A stretch of 64,000 nt of DNA from Acidimicrobiales bacterium (GCA_030447445.1 JAUJOW010000003.1:113698-177697); one strand, 5' to 3'; numbered from the stretch's first letter, positions 17,399-25,683 are shown. Program-made: numbers and translations. The notes: generated from the sequence alone by a model not told the origin.

Positions 17399-18061
17399 AT
17401 GGCCGATCGCGACTCGCTGACCATCGACCAACGCCTCGCCCTGAAGACGGCCGCTCGTCGCCTCGCCGCCGAGTTCGACGGCATCTTCGGGGCCGAGACG
17501 ATCGAGTCGTTCCTCACCTCCAGCTACGACCAGTTCGCCGGGCGGGCCACCGTCGCCAACTTCCTCCCACTGTTGGCCGAGCGCTTCGCCCGCCAACGCC
17601 TCCAGGCCCTGGCGAAGGTGGAGGGCAAGGCCCACGACGGGGTGCCGGTCGTGCTGTTCCTGTGCGTCCACAACGCCGGCCGGTCCCAGATGGCGATGGG
17701 CTGGTTCGACCACCTCGCCGGCGGACGGGCAACGGCATGGTCCGGCGGGTCCGAGCCCGGCTCCGAGGTGAACCCGGCGGCGGTGGCGGCCATGGCCGAG
17801 GTCGGCATCGACATCACCGAGGAGTACCCGAAGCCGTGGACCGACGAGATCGTCCGGGCGGCCGACGTCGTCGTCACGATGGGGTGTGGTGACGCCTGCC
17901 CCATCTTTCCCGGGAAGCGCTACGAGGACTGGACACTCGAGGACCCCGATGGTCTCGGCGTCGACGCCGTCCGTCCCATCCGCGACGAGATCGGCGCCCG
18001 CGTCCGAAGGCTGCTCGAGAGCATCGACGTGCCGGTGGCGGCGGGCGGGCGGGGCCACTGA
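17399..18061 (+). CDS. arsC: arsenate reductase ArsC with N-terminal helical domain
   Basis: 220-residue low-molecular-weight-phosphatase-type arsenate reductase. Residues 1-75 form the three-helix segment typical of actinobacterial ArsC, and the catalytic P-loop is CVHNAGRS (Cys89-Ser96). Further cysteines at 163 and 167 (TMGCGDACP) supply the redox partners. The enzyme reduces arsenate to arsenite, probably with mycothiol/mycoredoxin or thioredoxin. The start at ATG 17399 is set by AAAAGGA about 8 nt upstream. It is the last gene of arsI-aqpS-arsC, after a 16-nt gap. Confidence 0.92.
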   Translation: MADRDSLTIDQRLALKTAARRLAAEFDGIFGAETIESFLTSSYDQFAGRATVANFLPLLAERFARQRLQALAKVEGKAHDGVPVVLFLCVHNAGRSQMAMGWFDHLAGGRATAWSGGSEPGSEVNPAAVAAMAEVGIDITEEYPKPWTDEIVRAADVVVTMGCGDACPIFPGKRYEDWTLEDPDGLGVDAVRPIRDEIGARVRRLLESIDVPVAAGGRGH

Positions 18062-18162
18062 CCTCACCGGCCGGCCGCCCGGGGCCGTCGAGTTCCGTCA
18101 CCGTCTCGTCATGTCGTGTTACCGTCCGCCTCGCAGCCTCGTCCGCCGGCAAGAAGCGACTC

Positions 18163-19797
18163 GTGCGACGACCAATCGTCCTCACCGTTTGCCTGATGAT
18201 GTTCGCGGTCCCGTTCAGCGGGGCTCCGACGGCGCAAGCGGCACCCCGTGACGCCGAGGAGACCCGCGAGCAGATCCGGGCCGAGCAGGCCGAGGTGGCC
18301 GCACAGCTCGACGTCCTGAACGCCGACCAGGCCGACGTGGAGCAGGCCATGGACGTGCTCGACGGGAACGTGGCGGCCCAACAGGTGGCCGTCGAAGAGG
18401 CACAACGAGCGGTCGTGGCCGCTGACGCGCAGACCGCTACCGCCGATGCCGCCGTGGCCCGGAGCGCTGACGTCCTGGCCGTGCTGCGGGTGGACATGGC
18501 CGACCGTGCCGTCGGCGCCTACATGTCGACCGACGACGAGCTGTCCCACCTCCTCGACTCCCGCAACGCCTCCCAGGCCGTGATCAGACAGGGGCTCATC
18601 AACAGCCGGTCGGGTTCGGACGCCGATGCCGTTGCCGCCCTGCGGGCGGCGGAAGCCGAGCTCACCGCCGGCCGAACGGCCGCCAGCCAGGCCCGGGAGC
18701 GAGCGGCCACCAGCCGAGCCGAGGCCGAGGATCGGTTGGCCGAGCTGCAGGCCGCTCGGGACCAGCAGGAACGCCTCGCCGAAGACGTCCGCACCCGGAT
18801 CGACGCCTCGCTGGCCCGGTCCATCGAGCTGGCCACCGAGGACCAGGAGTTGTCGATCGAGATCGCCATGGAGCAGGCGACCTTGGCGGCCCGGCTGCGG
18901 GAGAGCGAGCTCAACGAGGCTCGGGCGGAGGCCGTGGCGGCCGCTGCCGCCTCCGGAGCGGGTGGTACTGACCTCGCCCCTTCCGGTGCCGAGCTGGGAC
19001 CACTGCCGCCGACCACCACGCCGCCGAGCACGCCGCCGACCTCCTCCCCGACCGCCCCCACGCCCACGACGCCCGCCACGGTGCCGCCGACCACCACACC
19101 GCCGAGCTCTGGGCCCTCGTCCACGGTCCCACCCACCACGGTCCCACCCACCACGGCCCCGCCCACCACGGCCCCGCCCACCACGGCCCCGCCCACCACG
19201 GCCCCACCCACCACGGCCCCACCCACCACGGCCCCACCCACCACGGCCCCGTCGACCACCCAGCCGCAGACGACGGCACCCCCGACCACCCCGCCACCGA
19301 CCACGAGCCCGACGACGACGGCTCCACCGCCACCGCCGACCACGAGCCCGCCGCCACCGCCACCACCACCACCACCGCCACCACGATCGGAGCCCCGACC
19401 GGTGGGGACCAGTGGTGGCATCGACCTGTGCACCGTGCAGGGCATCACGGTCAACTGCCAGATCGCCGACTCCCTCGACGCCCTGCTCGACGCCGCGCAG
19501 GCCGACGGGCTCTACCTCACCGGCGGCGGGTACCGCGACCCGGCCCAGCAGATCGCCCTCCGCCGCCAGCACTGCGGCACCAGCTCGTATGCCATCTACG
19601 AGATGTCACCCTCGTCGTGCAGCCCACCGACGGCCCGGCCCGGCCAGTCGATGCACGAGGTCGGGTTGGCCGTCGACTTCGCCAACTGTTCGAGCCGGAG
19701 CAGCGCCTGCTTCCGTTGGCTGGCCGGAAACGCCGGCCGGTTCGGGTTCCGCAACCTGCCGAGCGAGCCCTGGCACTGGTCGATCAACGGCCAGTAG
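18163..19797 (+). CDS. secreted coiled-coil protein with C-terminal VanY-type D,D-carboxypeptidase domain
   Basis: 544-residue cell-wall protein. A signal peptide (1-27, ending AQA) is followed by a long Ala/Glu-rich coiled coil (about 28-265), a Pro/Thr linker with eight PPTT(A/V) units and a poly-Pro run (about 270-415), then a VanY-like peptidase domain (425-544). The Zn-binding motif is QSMHEVGLAVDF (His498, Asp505) with the third ligand in EPWHW (His538). Such enzymes trim D-Ala from peptidoglycan stems; the coiled coil may control it, as in other wall hydrolases. Four to six Cys in the catalytic domain could form disulphides. GTG 18163 follows AAGAAG. Confidence 0.9.
   Translation: MRRPIVLTVCLMMFAVPFSGAPTAQAAPRDAEETREQIRAEQAEVAAQLDVLNADQADVEQAMDVLDGNVAAQQVAVEEAQRAVVAADAQTATADAAVARSADVLAVLRVDMADRAVGAYMSTDDELSHLLDSRNASQAVIRQGLINSRSGSDADAVAALRAAEAELTAGRTAASQARERAATSRAEAEDRLAELQAARDQQERLAEDVRTRIDASLARSIELATEDQELSIEIAMEQATLAARLRESELNEARAEAVAAAAASGAGGTDLAPSGAELGPLPPTTTPPSTPPTSSPTAPTPTTPATVPPTTTPPSSGPSSTVPPTTVPPTTAPPTTAPPTTAPPTTAPPTTAPPTTAPPTTAPSTTQPQTTAPPTTPPPTTSPTTTAPPPPPTTSPPPPPPPPPPPPRSEPRPVGTSGGIDLCTVQGITVNCQIADSLDALLDAAQADGLYLTGGGYRDPAQQIALRRQHCGTSSYAIYEMSPSSCSPPTARPGQSMHEVGLAVDFANCSSRSSACFRWLAGNAGRFGFRNLPSEPWHWSINGQ
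19130..19250 (+). repeat. 15-bp tandem repeat coding for a PPTTA linker
   Basis: Eight nearly identical 15-bp units (CCCACCACGGCCCCG with single changes) encode PPTTV then seven PPTTA in the linker of the VanY-type protein. The DNA identity between units indicates recent slippage, so the number of units may vary between strains. Confidence 0.85.
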
Positions 19798-19817
19798 GTC
19801 CGGCGCAGGGGTTCCCG

Positions 19818-21884
19818 TCACTCTTCTGGGCGGAGCTCGACCCGCCGCAGGAGCTGGGCGTTCAGGGCGACCACGATGGTGGAGAGGCTCATCAGGATGG
19901 CGCCCACCGCGGGCGAGAGGGTGAGGCCGGCCCAGGCGAGGACCCCTGCGGCCAGGGGGATGGCGAACAGGTTGTAGCCAGCTCCCCAGGCCAGGTTCTG
20001 GATCATCTTCCGGTAGCTGGCTCGCGACAGGCGGATGACCCCGATGACGCTGCGGGGGTCGGAGGAGGCGAGGACGACGCCCGCCGACTCCATGGCGACA
20101 TCGGTCCCGGCGCCGATGGCCAGACCGACGTCGGCCCGAGCGAGGGCAGGAGCGTCGTTGACGCCGTCGCCGACCATGGCCACCTTGAGGCCTCTCGCCT
20201 GCAGGTCCGAGACGGCCTTGTCCTTGTCTTCGGGCAGGACCTCCGCGAAGACCTCGTCGACGGCCAGCTCCGCACCGACGGCGTCGGCCACCGGCCTGGC
20301 GTCGCCGGTGATCATGACGGCACGCACACCGAGGCGGTGCAGCTCGTCGATGGCCTGGTGGGACTCCGGCCGGATCTCGTCCTCGAGCCCGAGCGCACCG
20401 ATGATCCGGCCCTCCTCGATGAGATAGAGCACGGCGGCCCCGCGTGCGCTCCACCGGGCCACGGGTTCGGTCAGCGGGGGCGGCACCTCCTGATCCAACT
20501 CGCGTAGCAGCGCCGGACCACCAACGTGGTAGGAGTGACCGGCGATCTCGGCGGAGACACCGCGACCGGTGCTCGAGCGGAAGTTCTCCGCCGTCGGGAG
20601 GTCGCCTCGGTCTCGTGCCGCCGTGACGATGGCTCGGGCCAGCGGGTGCTCCGAGTCGGCCTCGACGGCACCGGCCAGGCGCAGGACGTCGGCCTCTGAC
20701 CGCTCCACCCCGGCGACGCCGCTCACCACGTGTTCGCCCTTGGTGAGGGTGCCGGTCTTGTCGAACAGCACCGCATCGATGGAACGCATCCGCTCCAGGG
20801 CCAGGCGGTCCTTGACGAGGATGCCAGCGCGGGCCGAGACGGAGGTGGAGAGGGAGATCACCAGCGGGATGGCCAGCCCGAGGGCATGGGGGCAGGCGAT
20901 CACCAGCACGGTGACGGTGCGGACGAAGGCCTGGTCGGTGTCTCCGAGGAGGTTCCAGACCACCAGCGTGACGACGCCGGCAACGGCGGCGACGTAGAAC
21001 AGCAGCGCCGCGAAGCGGTCAGCGAGGGCCTGGGCCCGGGAACGGGACTCCTGCGCCTCGGCCACCAGGCGCTGGATGCCGGCCAGGGCGGTGTTCTCGC
21101 CGACGGCGGTCACCCGCACCCGGATGGAGGAATCGGTGGCGACGGTCCCGGCCACCACCCGGTCACCGTGGGTCTTGGCCACCGGACGGGACTCACCGGT
21201 CACCATCGACTCGTCCAGCTCGGCCGAACCCTCGACGATCTCGCCGTCGGCCGGGACCCGCCCACCGGATCGCACCAGCACGACGTCGCCCGACGCCAGA
21301 TCGCCGATGCGGACCGTCTCGACGCCGTCATCGATGACGCGCTCGGCCTCGTCGGGGAGCAGCTCAGCGAGCGCGGCGAGCGCTCCTTGGGCTTGGCCGA
21401 TGGCCTTCATCTCCTGCCAGTGGCCCAGCAGCATGATCGTGACCAGGGTGGCGAGCTCGAACCAGAGGTCGACGTCGAGCCAGCCCAGCTCGGTGGCCAC
21501 CGACGCTCCGAAGGCGACGAGCAGGCCCATCGAGATGAGCAGCATCATCCCCGGCTGGCGGGTTCGCAGCTCTGACCAGCCCCCCTTCAGGAAGACCGGT
21601 CCGCCGTAGAGGAACACAGCGGTGCCGAAGAGGGGGGCGACCCACTCGTGGCCCGGGATCATCGGGGCCGTGTAGCCGACCAGCTCCTGCAGCATGTGGC
21701 TGTAGACCACGGCGGGGACCGTCAGGACCAGGCTGACCCAGAACTTCCGGCGGAACATGGCGGCGTGGTCGTGGTGCCCGCCGTGATCAGCGCGGCCCCC
21801 GTGGTCCATGCCGGCCTGTTCGGCCTGGGCCTGGTCCTCGCGCAGGGCCTGGTCGTGCTCGTGATGTCGGGTGTTGGTGGTCAT
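19818..21884 (-). CDS. heavy-metal P1B-type ATPase, CopB-like
   Basis: 688-residue metal-exporting ATPase. A His-rich N-terminus (HHEHD, MDHGGRADHGGHHDHAAM) replaces the usual CxxC domain. TGES is at 229-232, the transmembrane metal motif is CPH (331-333) rather than CPC, and the phosphorylated Asp is in DKTGT (375-379); GDGVND is near the end. The CPH and His-rich tail place it with the CopB/P1B-3 group, associated with Cu(II), Cu(I) or Ag(I) export. It is co-transcribed with the ArsR gene upstream (ATGA overlap at 21881-21884) and so is probably metal-inducible. Confidence 0.9.
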   Translation of the reverse strand: MTTNTRHHEHDQALREDQAQAEQAGMDHGGRADHGGHHDHAAMFRRKFWVSLVLTVPAVVYSHMLQELVGYTAPMIPGHEWVAPLFGTAVFLYGGPVFLKGGWSELRTRQPGMMLLISMGLLVAFGASVATELGWLDVDLWFELATLVTIMLLGHWQEMKAIGQAQGALAALAELLPDEAERVIDDGVETVRIGDLASGDVVLVRSGGRVPADGEIVEGSAELDESMVTGESRPVAKTHGDRVVAGTVATDSSIRVRVTAVGENTALAGIQRLVAEAQESRSRAQALADRFAALLFYVAAVAGVVTLVVWNLLGDTDQAFVRTVTVLVIACPHALGLAIPLVISLSTSVSARAGILVKDRLALERMRSIDAVLFDKTGTLTKGEHVVSGVAGVERSEADVLRLAGAVEADSEHPLARAIVTAARDRGDLPTAENFRSSTGRGVSAEIAGHSYHVGGPALLRELDQEVPPPLTEPVARWSARGAAVLYLIEEGRIIGALGLEDEIRPESHQAIDELHRLGVRAVMITGDARPVADAVGAELAVDEVFAEVLPEDKDKAVSDLQARGLKVAMVGDGVNDAPALARADVGLAIGAGTDVAMESAGVVLASSDPRSVIGVIRLSRASYRKMIQNLAWGAGYNLFAIPLAAGVLAWAGLTLSPAVGAILMSLSTIVVALNAQLLRRVELRPEE

Positions 21885-22279
21885 CGCTCGTCCTCGATTC
21901 TCTGAGCGGCTTCGGAGAGCTCGATCAGCTGGCGGAGGCAGTGCTCCAAGAGGGGCTCGGGGAAGTTGTCGGCGAGTCGGTAGAAGATCACCCGCCCGTC
22001 CCGGCGGTTCTGGACCAAACCGGCGGTCCGGAGGATCCGCAGCGCATAGGTGACGGCGTCCTCGCTCACCTCGAGCGCCAGCGCCAGATCACCGACGCAC
22101 AGCTCCTCGACCAGGTCCAGGGCATACAGGATGCGGGAGCGGACCGGGTCGGCCAGCAGGCTGAGGAGGCTGGCCAGCCGGGAGGCGTCGTCGGCCGAGA
22201 CCAATCGCTCACGGGCCTGGACAACTCGGCCGGGATCCACCGGGTGGTCGTGTTCGAGGCTGGTGCTGCGGGGTGCCAT
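21881..22279 (-). CDS. ArsR/SmtB-family metal-responsive repressor (first of a pair)
   Basis: 132-residue winged-helix repressor with LADPVRSRILYALDLVEELCVGDLALALEVS and the recognition segment EDAVTYALRILRTAGLV. A single Cys in CVGDL lies where other ArsR proteins place a metal ligand; His residues near the N-terminus (EHDHPVDP) may add ligands. It is highly similar to the regulator at 23627. ATG 22279 has GGAGGAG about 8 nt upstream. It overlaps the ATPase gene and so likely represses its own operon through the palindrome at 22302-22327. Copper is the best guess for the ligand, from the ATPase and storage protein nearby. Confidence 0.88.
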   Translation of the reverse strand: MAPRSTSLEHDHPVDPGRVVQARERLVSADDASRLASLLSLLADPVRSRILYALDLVEELCVGDLALALEVSEDAVTYALRILRTAGLVQNRRDGRVIFYRLADNFPEPLLEHCLRQLIELSEAAQRIEDER

Positions 22280-22301
22280 GGATCCGCTCCTCCGTCTGCC
22301 G

Positions 22302-22333
22302 TATATCCGTGCGGCTGTACGGCTATGAGTATA
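22302..22333 (-). promoter_or_regulatory. -10 element and operator upstream of the ArsR-CopB operon
   Basis: On the minus strand TATACT (22333-22328) is a near-perfect -10. Immediately downstream is an imperfect dyad, TATATCCGT...ACGGCTATG (22302-22327 on the plus strand). Eighteen of 26 positions match the operator at 23593-23618, so both sites are probably bound by the same pair of ArsR proteins. Confidence 0.6.
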
Positions 22334-22382
22334 CGCATGGCCGCCGAGATGGCAACCCCGTGGCGTTCTTGCGCCCGACCTC

Positions 22383-23045
22383 TTGGGCTTCGGCCGTCCG
22401 CCGGCACCGCCCGACGCCGCCTACGACGTCGATTGTCACGTTCGGCACCTGTTGTCGCTGGTCGACGAACCGGTGGTGATCGTCGGCCATTCGACCGGTG
22501 GGGTCATCGCTGCCGCCCTGGCCACCCGTCTCCCGGAGCTCGTCCGGCACCTCGTGCTCGTCGGGTTGCCCGCCTTCCCCGACGAGGTCACGGCCCGGGA
22601 GGAGATCGGGCGGCTCGGCCTCCTCGCCCGGCTGACCGCCGAAGGGCGAGGCTCGGCCAGATGGCTTTGCCAGGCCATGTGCAGGCTGAAGCCGCTGGCC
22701 GTTGCCCTGGCGCCCATGGTCATCCGGGACCTGCCTCCCTCGGTCGCCAGCGACGCAGCTCGCCACACCTGGCTCTCCTACCGCCGGACCCTCGAGCGCC
22801 TCGTTCTCGAGCACCGCTGTCGGCCCGATGTGCTGGCCGGCCGGAGCCCCGTGAGCCTCGTCCACGGCGATCGGGACCGGACTGCACCACCTGCCCACGT
22901 CCTCGACTTGCACGGCGCCCTGATGAGCGCCGACCGACAGACGACGCTGTCGGTCATCGCCGGTGGCGATCACCACGTCGCCGTCCGGCGGCCCCGAGCC
23001 GTTGGCCCGGTGGTGATGGCAGCCGTCCAACGGCCACCGCTGTGA
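22383..23045 (+). CDS. alpha/beta hydrolase, apparently truncated at the 5' end
   Basis: 220-residue hydrolase fragment. It keeps the nucleophile motif GHSTGG, the acid in VHGDRD and the His in GGDHHVAV, but the reading frame only opens at a stop at 22326-22328 and the first recognisable part is PDLLGFGRP, which in full-length relatives follows the N-terminal strands and the oxyanion-hole HG motif. Those are missing. TTG 22383 is the only usable start. It lies next to the operator of the divergent ArsR gene, so an N-terminal deletion that fused it to this control region is plausible. It may be an inactive remnant. Confidence 0.5.
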   Translation: MGFGRPPAPPDAAYDVDCHVRHLLSLVDEPVVIVGHSTGGVIAAALATRLPELVRHLVLVGLPAFPDEVTAREEIGRLGLLARLTAEGRGSARWLCQAMCRLKPLAVALAPMVIRDLPPSVASDAARHTWLSYRRTLERLVLEHRCRPDVLAGRSPVSLVHGDRDRTAPPAHVLDLHGALMSADRQTTLSVIAGGDHHVAVRRPRAVGPVVMAAVQRPPL

Positions 23046-23132
23046 CCGGCGGTCTACCACCCGGCGCCGGCTCCCGAGCTGCTGCCTTGCGCGAGCAGAC
23101 GGTGGCCGGAGCGAGCCGGAGAGGTGGTGGCT

Positions 23133-23540
23133 CTACGTCATCGCGGCGAGGAGCTCCCGGCAGGCCTGTTCGCAGCGCCGACAGCTCTCGGCGCAGGCTC
23201 GGCAGTGCTCCATGTGCTCAGCGTGACCGTTGCACTCGTCGCCGCAGCTCTTGCAAGCTCCGGCACACGCCTCCAGCTGCCCGCGGCTCAGGTTGGCGTC
23301 GTACTCCGTCTGGCGGGAGACCACTCGGCTGGTGGCCGTGCAGACGTCGGCACAGTCGAGGTTGAGTCGGATGCACTTCGCGAGCTCGGGTGACAGACCT
23401 TGCTCCGAGAGGCAGGCATCGGCGCATTGCGTGCAGGTGCTGGCGCACTCGACGAGCGCGTCGATCGTCCTGGCGAGCAGGTCGGCGTCTACGTTGAACG
23501 AACGCGGATAGGTGTCCAGCATCTCCTTGGCCCTGGCCAT
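23133..23540 (-). CDS. four-helix-bundle copper-storage protein (DUF326/Csp type)
   Basis: 135-residue Cys-rich protein with 16 cysteines in CxxxC and CxxC patterns (for example CASTCTQCADAC, CAGACKSCGDEC, CRACAESCRRC). This is the pattern of Csp copper-storage proteins, in which the Cys line the core of a four-helix bundle and hold many Cu(I) ions. There is no signal peptide, so it matches the cytosolic Csp3-type group. ATG 23540 follows GAGGAGG at good spacing. It is divergent from the ArsR gene at 23627 with the 26-bp dyad between them, suggesting metal-controlled expression. Confidence 0.88.
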   Translation of the reverse strand: MARAKEMLDTYPRSFNVDADLLARTIDALVECASTCTQCADACLSEQGLSPELAKCIRLNLDCADVCTATSRVVSRQTEYDANLSRGQLEACAGACKSCGDECNGHAEHMEHCRACAESCRRCEQACRELLAAMT

Positions 23541-23592
23541 TCGACTGCCTCCTCGGGTGTGTGGTCGTCGGCGGTGGTGCCAACCCCCTCGG

Positions 23593-23618
23593 TTTATCCG
23601 CTGGGCCGTACGGATAAA
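23593..23618. promoter_or_regulatory. ArsR operator between the Csp and ArsR genes
   Basis: TTTATCCG...CGGATAAA is a perfect 8-bp inverted repeat with a 10-bp centre. It sits between the divergent copper-storage and ArsR genes and shares 18 of 26 bases with the site at 22302-22327. It is typical in size and form of ArsR/SmtB operators. Confidence 0.65.
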
Positions 23619-23626
23619 CGGTCGAT

Positions 23627-24019
23627 GTGACCGACCACGGCCATCCCGTCGACCCGGATCGTGTCACCGCCGTTCAGCACGAGGCGCTGTCGGCCAGCGA
23701 AGCCGAGGCGATGGGCGGGCTCTTGACCGTGCTCGCCGATCCGCTGCGGGCCCGCATCCTGTCGGCCCTCCTCGCCACGCAGGAGATGTGCGTCGGCGAC
23801 CTCGCGCTGGCCCTTGGAGCCAGTGAAGACGCCGTCAGCTACGGGCTCCGGCTGCTGCGAACCGCCGGCCTCGTGCGCCGACGTCGGGAAGGCCGCATGG
23901 GCTACTACCGCCTGCGCGACGGTGCGGCCCGCGAAGCGCTCGAAGCCTCCCTGTCCCGCTTGCGTCACCTGACGGCGCTGCACCCTGAAGCGGGGGCCGA
24001 CGAAGCCGACGAGGAGTAG
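23627..24019 (+). CDS. ArsR/SmtB-family metal-responsive repressor (second of a pair)
   Basis: 130-residue paralogue of the regulator at 21881-22279, sharing the layout HPVDPDRV near the N-terminus, LADPLRARILSALLATQEMCVGDLALALG and the recognition segment EDAVSYGLRLLRTAGLV. The single Cys in CVGDL is again present. GTG 23627 starts 8 nt after the palindrome at 23593-23618, so the protein most likely represses itself and the divergent copper-storage gene. Two sensors this similar may cross-regulate or respond to different metal levels (inference). Confidence 0.88.
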   Translation: MTDHGHPVDPDRVTAVQHEALSASEAEAMGGLLTVLADPLRARILSALLATQEMCVGDLALALGASEDAVSYGLRLLRTAGLVRRRREGRMGYYRLRDGAAREALEASLSRLRHLTALHPEAGADEADEE

Positions 24020-24028
24020 ACGCCTGAG

Positions 24029-24901
24029 CTAGGGAGTCGTCACGTGGCGAGCGGTGGCAGCGAGATCATGGAGGCCGGAGGCACGGCGGAGTCCATGGGT
24101 GCCGGTGACGGTGAAGACCAGCGCGAACAGGGTGGCACCGACCAGCACGATGGTCGGGCCTGACTGGACGTCGAGGTGATAGCTGAGGTTCATGCCGACG
24201 AACCCCGTGACCGCTCCGATGCCCGTGGCCAGGAGGAGCATGCGGCTGAAGGAGCTCGTGAGCATCCGGGCGATGGTGGCCGGGATGACGAGGGTGGCGG
24301 CGATCAGGGTGACGCCGAGCACCTGCATGGTGGCGAGGATGGAGACGGCGAGCAGGAGCATCAACACGGCGTCGACGCGGGCGGTGCGCACGCCGGAGGC
24401 TTCGGCGACCTCTGGGTCGAACGTCGTGAACAGGAGTTGGCGGTACCCGAAGAAGACGACGAGTGCCACGAGTGCGGTGACGGCGACGATGGCCACGACA
24501 TCTTCGGTGCCGACGCCGAGGATGCTGCCGAAGAGGGCGGCGTCGAAGCTTTGACCTCGGCGACCGAACAGGGCGAACAGGGCGAGGCCGAGGGCGAAGG
24601 AGGCGGTGGTGATGACGCCGATGGCAGCGTCGGCGCCGATGAGACGGCGGCGGGTGACGCCGTTGATCATCAGTGCGGAGGCGAGGCCCCAGGCGCCGGC
24701 GCCGAGCACGAAGTTGACGCCGAGCAGGGCGCTGGCCGCGAACCCGCCGAATATGGCGTGGGAGAGCCCGTGGCCGATGTAGCTCATGCCCTTGAGGACG
24801 ACGTAGACGCCGACGAGCCCGCAGAGGGCACCGGCGAAGGTGGCGACGATCAGGCCGTCGCGGAAGAACTCGAACTCGAAGGGGCGCAGCAGCTCGCCCA
24901 T
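24029..24901 (-). CDS. zinc/manganese ABC importer, permease (ABC-3 family)
   Basis: 290-residue permease of the ZnuB/MntB/TroC type with eight or so hydrophobic helices. Conserved parts include VYVVLKGMSYIGHGLSHAIFGG near residues 32-55 (the metal-permease signature) and TMQVLGVTLIAATLVIPATIAR further on. It is the last gene of the SBP-ATPase-permease operon; its ATG overlaps the ATPase stop (ATGA). Its 3' end faces the ArsR gene at 24019 with a 9-nt gap. Metal choice between Zn, Mn and Fe cannot be fixed from this subunit. Confidence 0.9.
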   Translation of the reverse strand: MGELLRPFEFEFFRDGLIVATFAGALCGLVGVYVVLKGMSYIGHGLSHAIFGGFAASALLGVNFVLGAGAWGLASALMINGVTRRRLIGADAAIGVITTASFALGLALFALFGRRGQSFDAALFGSILGVGTEDVVAIVAVTALVALVVFFGYRQLLFTTFDPEVAEASGVRTARVDAVLMLLLAVSILATMQVLGVTLIAATLVIPATIARMLTSSFSRMLLLATGIGAVTGFVGMNLSYHLDVQSGPTIVLVGATLFALVFTVTGTHGLRRASGLHDLAATARHVTTP

Positions 24902-25683
24902 CAGGCTCCCGCCTTCCGGATCCTGGCGATGTTGCCGTCGGTCGGCACGTAGTCGTCGAGGACGATCGGCATGCCGGCGTGCTCGAGGATCTCCAACTTC
25001 GCTCCGTAGGTGCGTTCCAGCACGTCGGCGACGAGCACGTCACGGGGGGCGCCCTGGCCGAGAACCTCGGTGTTGAGGCACACGAGGTGCGGGAGGTGGG
25101 CGGCCATGCCGTTGAGGTCGTGGGTGGTGAGGACGATGGCCAGACCGTCGCGATGGAGGTCGTCGAGGAGGTGGAGCACCTGGTGGCGGGTGCGCACGTC
25201 GACGCCCGAGGTCGGTTCGTCGAAGAGGAGGAGCTCGGGCTGGCCGAGCAGGGCGCGGGCGATGAAGACACGCTGCTGCTGCCCGCCGGACAGGTCGCGG
25301 ATGTGGCGGCCGGCCAGGTGCTCGATGCCGAGCCGACCCAGGACGGCGCCGACCTCGGCGCGTTCGGCCTTGCTGCGCCACGGCAGGATCCGGCCGGAGG
25401 TCCGAGCCATGAGGACGCACTCGGACACCGTGACCGGGAAGCTCCAGTTGATCGATTCGACCTGGGGGACGTAGCCGACCCGAAGACCCTGGCGGCGGTT
25501 GACCGACCCGGCCAGCGGCTCCATGGTGCCGAGCAGGACCCGCAGCAAGGTGGACTTCCCCGATCCGGAGGGACCGACGATGCCGCTGAACTGCCGGGGC
25601 GTGATGGTCAGGTCGATGTTGACCAGGACCGGGACCCTGCCGTAGGCGCAGGTGACCCGCTCGAGGCGCACCAGGTCGTTCAC
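24901..25683 (-). CDS. zinc/manganese ABC importer, ATP-binding protein
   Basis: 260-residue ATPase of a metal importer. Walker A is GPSGSGKST (residues 37-45), the Q-loop sits in YVPQVESINWSFPVTV, which is typical of Mn/Zn transporters, the signature is LSGGQQQR and Walker B is LLLFDEPTSGVD. A C-terminal part of about 40 residues (LDDYVPTDGNIARIR) is unlike most relatives. The gene starts inside the end of the binding-protein gene (4-nt overlap) and ends inside the permease start. Confidence 0.92.
   Translation of the reverse strand: MNDLVRLERVTCAYGRVPVLVNIDLTITPRQFSGIVGPSGSGKSTLLRVLLGTMEPLAGSVNRRQGLRVGYVPQVESINWSFPVTVSECVLMARTSGRILPWRSKAERAEVGAVLGRLGIEHLAGRHIRDLSGGQQQRVFIARALLGQPELLLFDEPTSGVDVRTRHQVLHLLDDLHRDGLAIVLTTHDLNGMAAHLPHLVCLNTEVLGQGAPRDVLVADVLERTYGAKLEILEHAGMPIVLDDYVPTDGNIARIRKAGA

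Noticed and set aside
19130-19254. Possible CRISPR-like direct repeats
   Set aside because: The 15-bp units are contiguous without spacers and encode a protein linker. No cas genes or spaced repeats occur anywhere in the window.
18519-19454. Minus-strand Gly/Val-rich frame resembling a repetitive surface protein
   Set aside because: It is the mirror image of the PPTT linker of the VanY-type gene; no start signals are present.
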